This document shows positions 7,227-14,469 of a stretch of 23,014 bases of DNA, piece after piece (the stretch's first letter is position 1; each line of letters begins with the position of its first letter). Source of the DNA: JAYOFM01 sp038117225 (GTDB lineage: Bacteria; Pseudomonadota; Alphaproteobacteria; Rhodospirillales; Casp-alpha2); contig JAYOFM010000058.1 of NCBI GenBank assembly GCA_038117225.1, positions 1 to 23,014 on the forward strand, given 5' to 3'. Position numbers and translations under genes: made by a program. The notes beneath the pieces were generated by a model. It was not told the origin of the DNA and did not search any database. It saw only the letters and a program-made list of their open reading frames with translations.

Positions 7227-8222
7227 TTAGGCCGGCAGACCCGGCGATTTCGGCACGTCCGTGGTCACTTTCACCGGCCCCAGCTTTTCCTCGATGTCGG
7301 CGTGGGTGGGCGCCTGGGCACGACGCGGGGTGCTGTCAAGGGCGACCCGCATGGCTTTCAGGTGCTCGGGCGCCGTGCCGCAGCAACCACCGATGATCCG
7401 CGCGCCGGCATCGCGGGCCATGATGGCATAGGCGGCCATGATTTCTGGCGTGCCGTCATAGACGATGCGCATGTTGTCGTCGAAACCGGGCAGACCGCAG
7501 TTGCCCTTGGCGACGAGAACATGGTGTTCCCGGTTGTTCGACTCGAGGCCGAGGATGGTGTCGATGAGTTGTGCCGGACCGATGCCGCAGTTGGCGCCGA
7601 AGGCGACGGGATGCCAGTTGCGTGACGATACCAGTTCGATGGCATCCTTCGGCTTCAGGCCCATCATGGTGCGGCCACCGGTATCGAAGGTCATGGTCGA
7701 GACATAGGGTAGATCAACCGCGTCGCAGGCTCGGGCCGCGGCGTCGAGTTCATCGTCCATGAACATGGTCTCGATCCACGCCACGTCGGCGCCACCTTCC
7801 TTGAGCGCCGCCGCTTGATCCTTGAAGGCCTCAAATACGTCCTCGATCGCCCGTTCGCCCAGCGGCACGAGCATTTCGCCCGACGGCCCCATGGAGCCGC
7901 CGACAATGACTGGCCGGCCGGCGGCGTCCGCGACTTCGCGCGCGAGACGGGCGCCGTTCAGGTTGATTGGCACGACATTGGATTCGTCGCTGTGCAGCTT
8001 GCAGCGATACAGGCTGCCACCGAATGTGTTGGTCAGGATGATGTCCGACCCGGCGTCCACGAAGGATTGGTGAATGGCCTTGATTTTATCCGGCTGTTCC
8101 GTGTTCCACAATTCGCCCGGCGCGCCATTGGCGAGGCCGACCGCGAACATACTGGTCCCCATGCCCCCGTCGGCAAGAAGCACGTCTTTTTCTTCGAGAA
8201 GGTCAGCGAGACGATTTGACAT
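7227..8222 (-). CDS. Homocysteine S-methyltransferase family protein (BHMT-like)
   Basis: This 331-residue protein has the pterin-independent homocysteine methyltransferase fold: LLADGGMGTSMF at the N-terminus, the TNTFGGS loop, GGSMGPSG, and the three zinc-binding cysteines C212 (GANCGIGP), C280 and C281 (GGCCGT). Zinc activates homocysteine for methylation; donors in the family include glycine betaine, S-methylmethionine, or methyl-THF/corrinoid in the MetH N-domain. I choose the internal ATG at 8222 over the ORF's earlier start at 8258, because family members begin just before the DGGMGT motif, and GGA lies upstream of 8222. It runs towards the GntR gene, with a 69-base convergent gap, and is divergent from the MetF-like gene. 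Context suggests methionine synthesis from the methyl donor handled by this locus, but the donor is not known. The C-terminal 40 residues are proline/lysine-rich. Confidence 0.85.
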   Translation of the reverse strand: MSNRLADLLEEKDVLLADGGMGTSMFAVGLANGAPGELWNTEQPDKIKAIHQSFVDAGSDIILTNTFGGSLYRCKLHSDESNVVPINLNGARLAREVADAAGRPVIVGGSMGPSGEMLVPLGERAIEDVFEAFKDQAAALKEGGADVAWIETMFMDDELDAAARACDAVDLPYVSTMTFDTGGRTMMGLKPKDAIELVSSRNWHPVAFGANCGIGPAQLIDTILGLESNNREHHVLVAKGNCGLPGFDDNMRIVYDGTPEIMAAYAIMARDAGARIIGGCCGTAPEHLKAMRVALDSTPRRAQAPTHADIEEKLGPVKVTTDVPKSPGLPA

Positions 8223-8488
8223 GGCGATTTTTCCGAATTTAGCGACGGCCCGTCGCATCTAAACAATTTACAGACGATGTTAGCGGTGTAGTACGCCCTA
8301 AAACACGGCACTTCAACGATGAATATGCTGCAGTGCACGCGGATCCGTTGGCGACGCGTCGACGGCCACCGCCATGCATGGTTCGTGAAGCGCCATATCA
8401 AGAAAGCATGAGTGATTTTAATCGAATGTCGGTAAGTTGTGTGATGTTACTCATGGCTGCGCCAGCCCCTCAATAAAAGGTAGATGTG
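8223..8488. promoter_or_regulatory. Divergent intergenic region with likely promoters for the BHMT-like and MetF-like genes
   Basis: This 266-base gap separates two genes read outward, so it must hold both promoters. For the minus-strand gene a weak promoter-like pair can be drawn: TTGAAG (reverse strand of 8311-8316), 17 bases, then TACTAC (8288-8293). Plus-strand elements are not convincing. The MetF-like ribosome-binding site aaaagg is at 8475-8480. I looked for cobalamin, SAM and SAH riboswitch features and found none that I could support. Confidence 0.4.
8242..8256 (-). other. Hairpin in the 5' leader of the BHMT-like gene
   Basis: GCGACG (8242-8247) and CGTCGC (8251-8256) are perfect inverted arms with a 3-base loop. 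On the minus strand the stem ends 19 bases before the chosen ATG at 8222, close to the ribosome-binding region. It could be an operator or a translation-affecting stem. No T-run follows. Confidence 0.35.
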
Positions 8489-9427
8489 ATGTTGGAAGCG
8501 ACGAAGCCCAATGCAGAGGTCGACCCTCGGCAAGCGGTAATCAATTTTCTGTCCGGTTATTCGATCGAGACGACACCCGCGGGTTCCACAAAAATCGCTG
8601 ATTTCCGAGATTATATGCCTGCCGGAGCGACCATCTACATCACCCATCTACCGGGAACCGAGTTGTCCGATAGTGTCGCCGTCGCCCGTCGCCTGCGGAA
8701 CGAGGGCTTCAATCCGGTCCCGCATATCGCCGCGCGCAGCATTCCGGACGCGGGTTACCTGGATGAAAATGTATGGCGTCTTGTCGACGAGGCGGAAGTC
8801 GAGGACGTCTTGATCATCGGCGGTGGCCTGGATAATCCGGTCGGAACATTTTCCGATTCCATGCAGATCATGGAATCCGGCATCCTCGATAAATACGGCA
8901 TCAAGCGAATCGGCGTTGCCGGCCACCCGGAAGGCAGCCCAGATATCTCGGACGCGGAGATTGCCCGGGCGGTGAAATGGAAGAACGAGTTTCACCAGCG
9001 TTCCGACGCAAATCTCGAGATCGTCACGCAATTCTGCTTCAAGGCGGAGCCGGTGATTGCCTGGGACCGCGCCTTGCGGGCCGCCGGTAACGAACTGCCG
9101 ATCCGCATCGGCATCCCCGGCATTGCAACGCTGCGCACGCTCTTGAACTACGCCAAGATGTGTGGCGTCGGGAATTCGGTCAATTTTCTCAAACGTCAGT
9201 CAAAGAACGTCGTTCGCCTGCTGAAACCGACGGCGCCGGACCAGTTGATCCTGGACTTAGCGACCTACAAGGCCAGCGACCCGAATTGCGGACTGATCGG
9301 CTGTCATGTTTATCCGCTCGGTGGGACCAAGCGGACCACCGCGTGGACCAATGCGATCATCGACGGCCGTATCATTATGAAGCCGGCGGGTCGCGGTTTC
9401 GATGTGGACGTCGCCCTCGACTGGTGA
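8489..9427 (+). CDS. Methylenetetrahydrofolate reductase-like protein (MetF family)
   Basis: This 312-residue protein looks like a single-domain MetF-type flavoprotein. Visible features are ATIYITHLPG near the N-terminus, PHIAARSIPD (the family's P-H-x-x-x-R segment), a VLIIGGGLDNPVG strand-loop, IGVAGHPEGSPD, VTQFCFKAE and IRIGIPGI, in the barrel order of the family. It interconverts methylene-THF and methyl-THF with FAD and NAD(P)H. In a methyl-catabolic setting the methyl-THF made by the pterin methyltransferase could be oxidised through this enzyme. The short C-terminal extension (about 250-312) contains CGLIGCHVYPLGG. I start at ATG 8489 rather than the GTG at 8486; aaaagg lies 8 bases upstream. 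It is divergent from the BHMT-like gene, and 138 bases before the arsenite-oxidase-like operon. Some family members are divergent in function, so the assigned reaction is likely but not certain. Confidence 0.8.
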   Translation: MLEATKPNAEVDPRQAVINFLSGYSIETTPAGSTKIADFRDYMPAGATIYITHLPGTELSDSVAVARRLRNEGFNPVPHIAARSIPDAGYLDENVWRLVDEAEVEDVLIIGGGLDNPVGTFSDSMQIMESGILDKYGIKRIGVAGHPEGSPDISDAEIARAVKWKNEFHQRSDANLEIVTQFCFKAEPVIAWDRALRAAGNELPIRIGIPGIATLRTLLNYAKMCGVGNSVNFLKRQSKNVVRLLKPTAPDQLILDLATYKASDPNCGLIGCHVYPLGGTKRTTAWTNAIIDGRIIMKPAGRGFDVDVALDW

Positions 9428-9565
9428 TTCGGCGCTGATCCGTTCTCGGACTGCCCCCTTGCGCGCATGCCCCTTGACCCGCCGTCGCACCGGCCGGACA
9501 ATCATCGGGCACTACGCACGGATCATGCAACGCCCACAGAGGCGTGCCGGGGAGGGCCAAAATCA

Positions 9566-10093
9566 ATGAGCCAGCACGACGACGACCACGCGCCCACGGG
9601 GCGCGGCCTAAACCGACGGGATTTTCTTGCCGCAACGGGTACCGGTGTCGCCGGTGCCGTCGTCGCCTCGACGTTGCCGCGCGGTGCCGTGGCCGCGACG
9701 GCGCCCACGGATTATCCGGTCATCGACCTGGCGGCGCTCGACGAGTTGACGCCGGGGACGGAACTGCCGTTCGAATACCCGGACCCGAACTCACCCGCCG
9801 TCCTGGTTCGCCTGCGCGACGCGGCGGAAGGCGGTGTCGGCCCGGACGGCTCGATCGTTGCTTATTCGTTGCTGTGCACCCACAAGGGCTGCGCGCTCAA
9901 TTACATGGCTGACCGTCAAATGCTGGTCTGCCCGTGCCACTGGTCAAGCTTCGATCCGGCCAAAGGCGGGCGCATCATCATCGGCCAGGCCAGCCAATCC
10001 CTGCCGCAGATCAACCTGCGCGTCGAGGCCGGCATGGTCCAGGCGACGGGCGTTACCGGCCTGATCTACGGCCGCCACACCAATATCCTTTAA
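9566..10093 (+). CDS. aioB: Rieske [2Fe-2S] subunit, arsenite oxidase small subunit-like (AioB)
   Basis: This 175-residue protein is the electron-transfer subunit expected with the following molybdoenzyme. It starts with a twin-arginine signal (NRRDFLAATG, R17-R18, then an Ala/Val-rich hydrophobic stretch), so the pair is predicted to be exported folded to the periplasm. Rieske ligands are C104 and H106 (CTHKGC) and C122 and H125 (CPCHW); C109 and C124 are placed for the conserved disulfide. The ending GLIYGRHTNIL is nearly the same as the AioB ending I remember (GLIYGRQANVI), as is YSLLCTHKGC. The usual Gly after the second His is Trp here (CPCHWS). ATG 9566 is preferred over an upstream start at 9467 because ggggaggg (9549-9556) precedes it and it puts the RR motif correctly near the N-terminus. 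It is 18 bases upstream of the large subunit. Confidence 0.88.
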   Translation: MSQHDDDHAPTGRGLNRRDFLAATGTGVAGAVVASTLPRGAVAATAPTDYPVIDLAALDELTPGTELPFEYPDPNSPAVLVRLRDAAEGGVGPDGSIVAYSLLCTHKGCALNYMADRQMLVCPCHWSSFDPAKGGRIIIGQASQSLPQINLRVEAGMVQATGVTGLIYGRHTNIL

Positions 10094-10111
10094 GCAAAGC
10101 ACGGACCTGCC

Positions 10112-12604
10112 ATGACCAAGGTGTCGCTGCCGCCGAAGGACGCCAAACGGTTCGATACCGTTTGTCAGTTCTGTATCGTCGGGTGCGGCTACAAGGTCTT
10201 CAAGTGGCCGGAAGGTAAGGACGGCGGCGCGGCGCCCGGTGAGAACGCCGTCGGCGTTGATTACCGCCAGCAACTCGCCGCCGATGCCGATTGGATTTCA
10301 CCCAACATGCAGTCGGTCGTCACCGATAAGGATGGCAGCCGCCACACCGTCACCATCATGCCGGATAAGACATGCCTGGTGAACGCCGGCATGGCGTCGG
10401 TGCGCGGCGCCGGTTTGGCGCAAACCCTCTACCGTCCCGACGGCCCGACCAAGGTCCGCCTGACGAAACCGCTGATCGCCAAGGGCGATACGGGGCACGC
10501 CGTATCCTCGTGGGAGGAATCGGTCGATCTCGGCGCGCGCGTTATTAAGGCGGTGATCGACCGTTGGGGACCGGATGCCGTCGGCATGAAATTCTTCGAC
10601 CACGGCGGCGGTGGCGGCGGGTTCGAAAACAACTGGGCGGTCGGCCGCTTCTTCTTCGAGGGCGTCGGCACCAAGCGTTGCTCGATCCACAACCGGCCCG
10701 CCTATAATTCCGAAGTCCACGCCGCCGGCGACGCCGGTCTGGCGGCACTGACAAATGCCTACGTCGATGCGGAACTCGCCGACACCATCATGATCGTCGG
10801 CGCCAATCCGTACGAAACGCAGACCAACTATTTCCTCGCCCACATGATCCCCAACCTGCAGGGAATTTCGGAAACCCTGAAGGAAGCCACGTTCGGTGAC
10901 GAACCACGGCCGCCGGCGCGCATGATCATTGTCGATCCGCGCCGCACCATGACGGTTTCCGCCGCCGAAGCCGCCGCCGGCGCCGAAAACGTACTGCATC
11001 TGCAGATCGAGCCCGGCACCGACATTGCCTTGCTCAACGCCATCGCCCGTGTCGTGCTCGACAACCGCTGGCACGACATTCCCTTCATGCGCGAACGCAC
11101 GGAATGGAATACATTCGAATCGTACCAGCGCTCATCGCTCGGCGTTGAACGACCGCTCGACGAGTTCGTACAGGAAGCCGCCGAGCTTTGCGGCGTGCCG
11201 GCAACCGATATTATCCGCGCCGCCGAATGGATCGCCGAGCCGAAGGGCAGGGGCATCCGCCGCCGTTCGCTGCTGCATTACGAAAAAGGCCTGATCTGGG
11301 GGCTCAAGAACTACGAAGGGATCGCCGCCATCGTCGGCTTGGCGCTGATGACCGGCAATGTGGGCAAGCCTGGCACCGGGTGTTCGCGTCTTGGCGGTCA
11401 TCAGGAAGGCTACGTGCGTCCGCCCTATCCCGGCGGCCGGCCGGCGCTCAACGTCGACGAAGCGGTGCGCCGCGGCGAGGCCAAGGTGTTCTGGATCGGC
11501 GGCTGCAACCCGGTGCTGACGACCCTGCGCGCGGAAACCATCGAGGCGGCGTTGCGTGATCGCGGCAAACCGGTGCGCGACGCGCTGACGCGGACGCAGG
11601 GCAAGCCGATGGGCGAACGGGTCGCGGCGGTGGTCGAGGCGCTGAAGGATGGCGGCATGTTCGTTATCGGCCAGGATCTCTACATGACCAAGAGCGCGGA
11701 ATACGGTCACGTGGTGCTGCCGGCGGCCGGATGGGGGGAAATGAACCTGACCTCCATCAACGGCGAACGCCGGCTACGGCTCTATCAGCGTTTCATGGAC
11801 CCGCCGGGCGATGCGGTACCCGATTGGGCGATCATGGCCAAGTTCGCGCGTCGCCTGCATGGCCTCTATCAGCAGGATCGCAACCCGCTGATGGCCAACA
11901 AGTTCCTGGATTACGATTGGCGCACCGACGAGGACGTGTTCATCCATGCCCGCTACAGCTTCAAGGGCGACGGCAATGACGCGCCCGAAGGCTATGCCGG
12001 CATCACCTACGATCTGTTGCGGCGTCTCGGCAACAATGGCATCCAGACGCCCGTCCAACTCGTCAACCGGGTGCCGGTCGGCACCGTGCGCATGCACCAG
12101 GACGGCAAGTTCTATACCGCCAGCGGCAAGGCGAAGTTCATACCGGCGCCACGGCCGTGGCCGGGCTATGCGGCCAAGGTAACGCGCCAACGCGAGACCT
12201 ATCGCTTCTGGATTAATAACGGCCGCGTCAACCACGTTTGGCAGACGCTCTATCACCACCGCCACATCGATTTCTATCTCGACCGCTACCCTGGTCCGAT
12301 CCTGGAAATGCATCCCGAGGACGCGGCTGAACTCGGCATCGAGCCGGGAGACCGGGTGGCACTATCCAACGACGTCGGAGACGTGGAAGCGTTGGCCTAT
12401 CCGACCGACGCGGTGAAGCGCGGCCATTGCTTCATGATGTTCGGCCAGCCGCGTGGTTCGGTTGGCGATCTGGTCACTGATCATGTCGATCCGACGACGA
12501 CCATTCCCTACTACAAGGGAGCGTGGGCGGATGTGAAGCGGCTGGGGCCGGGCGGCGGGCTGTCGGCCAAGATGCCGTTCGGGCCGAGGAACGTCGCCGG
12601 ATGA
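10112..12604 (+). CDS. aioA: Molybdopterin large subunit, arsenite oxidase-like (AioA)
   Basis: This 830-residue protein matches AioA along its length (family about 825). Near the N-terminus CQFCIVGCGY supplies three cysteines (C18, C21, C25) for a [3Fe-4S] cluster, with S96 in place of a fourth cysteine, as in AioA. From established structural knowledge the arsenite pocket of the Alcaligenes enzyme uses His195, Glu203, Arg419 and His423. All four are present: H193 and E201 in HNRPAYNSEVH, R426 and H430 in RLGGHQEGYVRPPYP. Other shared blocks are GGGGGFENNW, NPYETQTNYF, VDPRRT, EMNLTSINGERR and YKGAWAD. It would oxidise As(III) to As(V), passing electrons via the Rieske subunit to a cytochrome or azurin. 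Its own N-terminus lacks a signal, consistent with hitch-hiking export with AioB. No arsR, arsC, aioXSR or cytochrome gene is nearby. The IdrA iodate-reductase branch is the main alternative. The stop overlaps the next ATG. Confidence 0.85.
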   Translation: MTKVSLPPKDAKRFDTVCQFCIVGCGYKVFKWPEGKDGGAAPGENAVGVDYRQQLAADADWISPNMQSVVTDKDGSRHTVTIMPDKTCLVNAGMASVRGAGLAQTLYRPDGPTKVRLTKPLIAKGDTGHAVSSWEESVDLGARVIKAVIDRWGPDAVGMKFFDHGGGGGGFENNWAVGRFFFEGVGTKRCSIHNRPAYNSEVHAAGDAGLAALTNAYVDAELADTIMIVGANPYETQTNYFLAHMIPNLQGISETLKEATFGDEPRPPARMIIVDPRRTMTVSAAEAAAGAENVLHLQIEPGTDIALLNAIARVVLDNRWHDIPFMRERTEWNTFESYQRSSLGVERPLDEFVQEAAELCGVPATDIIRAAEWIAEPKGRGIRRRSLLHYEKGLIWGLKNYEGIAAIVGLALMTGNVGKPGTGCSRLGGHQEGYVRPPYPGGRPALNVDEAVRRGEAKVFWIGGCNPVLTTLRAETIEAALRDRGKPVRDALTRTQGKPMGERVAAVVEALKDGGMFVIGQDLYMTKSAEYGHVVLPAAGWGEMNLTSINGERRLRLYQRFMDPPGDAVPDWAIMAKFARRLHGLYQQDRNPLMANKFLDYDWRTDEDVFIHARYSFKGDGNDAPEGYAGITYDLLRRLGNNGIQTPVQLVNRVPVGTVRMHQDGKFYTASGKAKFIPAPRPWPGYAAKVTRQRETYRFWINNGRVNHVWQTLYHHRHIDFYLDRYPGPILEMHPEDAAELGIEPGDRVALSNDVGDVEALAYPTDAVKRGHCFMMFGQPRGSVGDLVTDHVDPTTTIPYYKGAWADVKRLGPGGGLSAKMPFGPRNVAG

Positions 12605-13554
12605 AATGGCTCGCCGTCCTGATGCTTCTGATGGCGCCGACGGCGGCGATGGCGCAGGCCTTGCCGTCGGGCAGTCTCGCCGGCGCGGCGCTTGCCGGGA
12701 AGGCGCTCTCCGGCGCCAAGCTCGCCGGGCGCGATCTTAGCGGCGCCAATCTGTCCGGTGCCGATCTCAGTGGTGCTGACCTCAGCGGCGCCGATCTCAG
12801 GGAATCGTATCTGCGCGAAACTAATCTCAAGGGCGCCGATCTCAAGGGTGCCAACCTTGGCGCCGCCGACCTGACCCGCGCGGATATCAGCGGTGCCAAT
12901 TTGACCGGCGCCAACCTGTCGCGCGCGGTGCTCGATAGCGCACGCATGGGAAAGGCGACGTTCACGAAGGCCTTTATGGCTGGCGCCCGTCTGATCAAGG
13001 CGCAGGGCGCTGACACGAATTTTGCCGGGGCCGTGCTGTCGGCGGCTAATTTCAGCCAGGCTAAACTGCGGGGCGCTAATTTCACCGGCGCCGACATGGG
13101 CGGGCGCTATCTCGGCCATCCCGGACCGGGCGGCGTCATCCTCAAGGGCGCGGAATTACAAGGCGCCATTCTTGATGGCGTCAATCTGCGCAATGCGGAT
13201 TTGCGCGAGGTCCTGCTCGACGGCGCGTCGCTGAAGAAGGCCCGGCTCGGCCATGCCAACATGACTTGGTGCCGCGCCGCCGGCGCTGATTTTGCCGGTG
13301 CGACCATGGGCTGGGTTCGGGGCTACACCTGTGATTTTCGCAAAGCCTCTTTTCAAGGCGCCCATATGGCGCTGGTCCAATTCACCGGCGCTGACTTGCG
13401 CGGCGCGAACTTGAGCGGCGCCAATCTGGAGGCCGCCGATCTTAATCAGACGCGGCTCGAAGGCGCCAATGCGACGGGCGCCGAGATCGAGCGGTTGCAG
13501 GTCAATGCCGCCTCGGGCGTACCGAAGGAATTGAAAGCGGGAGAGAAGCCGTGA
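12601..13554 (+). CDS. Exported pentapeptide-repeat protein
   Basis: This 317-residue protein has a Sec signal peptide (MKWLAVLMLLMAPTAAMA, probable cleavage before QALP). Nearly all the rest is A(D/N)LxX-type pentapeptide repeats, e.g. GADLSGADLSGADLR, GANLTGANLS and the C-terminal GADLRGANLSGANLEAADL, which fold as a right-handed beta-helix. Interruptions occur at about 175-185 (GGRYLGHPGPGG) and near 240 (TWCRAAG and RGYTCDF, with two cysteines that could pair). Its ATG overlaps the AioA stop (ATGA), and its own stop overlaps the next start (GTGA), so it is a coupled member of the operon. Translation from this ATG is far better than the longer upstream reading, which lies inside aioA. The role is unknown; being periplasmic like AioBA, a scaffold or docking role is possible, but nothing in the sequence shows it. 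Confidence 0.87.
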   Translation: MKWLAVLMLLMAPTAAMAQALPSGSLAGAALAGKALSGAKLAGRDLSGANLSGADLSGADLSGADLRESYLRETNLKGADLKGANLGAADLTRADISGANLTGANLSRAVLDSARMGKATFTKAFMAGARLIKAQGADTNFAGAVLSAANFSQAKLRGANFTGADMGGRYLGHPGPGGVILKGAELQGAILDGVNLRNADLREVLLDGASLKKARLGHANMTWCRAAGADFAGATMGWVRGYTCDFRKASFQGAHMALVQFTGADLRGANLSGANLEAADLNQTRLEGANATGAEIERLQVNAASGVPKELKAGEKP

Positions 13555-14462
13555 GCGAAAAGGCCAAGAGCAAGACCCAGGCTAAGCCGGCGACGCCCCC
13601 GGAAACGCCGTCGACCGCGCAAGCGCCGGCCGCCGAGGCGCCGCCCGCGTTGCCGCCCCTAAGCACGGCGATGCTGGGCGAGTATTTCGGCACCTTCGTC
13701 CTGGTCTTCTTCGGCGTCGGGTCGGTCAACGCGGCGGTGGTGACCGGCGCGCAAGCCGGCCTATGGCAGGTCGCTGTGGTCTGGGCCGTCGGTGTCAGTC
13801 TGGGGATCTACACGGCGGCGGCGGCGTCGGGCGCTCACATCAACCCGGCCATCACCGTGGTCGTCGCGGTCTATGACAAGTTCCCGGTACGACGCGTCGT
13901 GCCCTATTGGATCGCCCAGGTCGCCGGCGCGGCGACGGCGTCCTTGTTGCTGTATTCCATGTTCGCCGAGGCCATCATCGAATTTGAACGCGCGCACGGT
14001 CTGTTGCGCGGCGGACCGGGCAGCGAACTGTCGGCCATGGTGTTCGGCGAGTATTTCCCCAATCCGGCGATCTTCGGCACCGCCGAGGACGCCTGGCGCA
14101 TCATGAGCATGAAGTCCGCCTTCATCGCCGAGGCGGTGGGCACGGCGATGCTGGCCTTTCTGGTTTCCACCGTGACCCACGGCCGCAATACGGCGCGACC
14201 ATCCGACGCCATGGCGGCATTGATGATCGGCCTCGGTGTTGCCGCCATCATTTCGGTCATCGCGCCGCTGACGCAGGCCGGCCTCAATCCGGCGCGTGAC
14301 TTTGGGCCGCGTCTGGTGGCCTGGTTCCTCGGCTGGGGCGACATCGCCATTCCGGGGCCGCGGGGCGGCTTCTTTATCGTTTACATCGTCGCCCCCATCG
14401 TCGGCGCCCTGATCGGCGGCGGCATCCACCGGGTGCTGGCGGCGCGCTACCCGAAGGCCTAG
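13551..14462 (+). CDS. Aquaglyceroporin (MIP family)
   Basis: This 303-residue membrane channel has both NPA boxes: GAHINPA (N98-P99-A100) and GLNPARDFGPR (N246 to D250). The aspartate after NPAR, and the tryptophan in VVWAVGVSLGIY, match GlpF-type aquaglyceroporins rather than water-only channels. About six membrane helices and two half-helices can be traced from residue 38 on. The first 37 residues are a Lys/Ala/Pro-rich cytoplasmic extension. By my alignment to GlpF, the usual aromatic Phe200 of the selectivity filter is Ala here, which could widen the pore. Such channels pass glycerol and undissociated arsenite, and AqpS-type channels work with arsenic genes in rhizobia. The start is a GTG that overlaps the stop of the pentapeptide gene, preceded by gggagagaag. 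Position after AioBA suggests transport of its substrate or a related neutral solute; this is inference. Confidence 0.9.
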   Translation: MSEKAKSKTQAKPATPPETPSTAQAPAAEAPPALPPLSTAMLGEYFGTFVLVFFGVGSVNAAVVTGAQAGLWQVAVVWAVGVSLGIYTAAAASGAHINPAITVVVAVYDKFPVRRVVPYWIAQVAGAATASLLLYSMFAEAIIEFERAHGLLRGGPGSELSAMVFGEYFPNPAIFGTAEDAWRIMSMKSAFIAEAVGTAMLAFLVSTVTHGRNTARPSDAMAALMIGLGVAAIISVIAPLTQAGLNPARDFGPRLVAWFLGWGDIAIPGPRGGFFIVYIVAPIVGALIGGGIHRVLAARYPKA

Positions 14463-14469
14463 GAACGTC

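Noticed and set aside
10112..12604. Assignment as iodate reductase IdrA
   Set aside because: No peroxidase (IdrP-type) genes are adjacent and all four known arsenite-pocket residues are kept, but a tree is needed to exclude it fully.
12680..13480. DNA-level tandem repeat or minisatellite
   Set aside because: The periodic GGCGCC-AAT/GAT-CT pattern is explained by pentapeptide codons at 15-base spacing in the exported protein.
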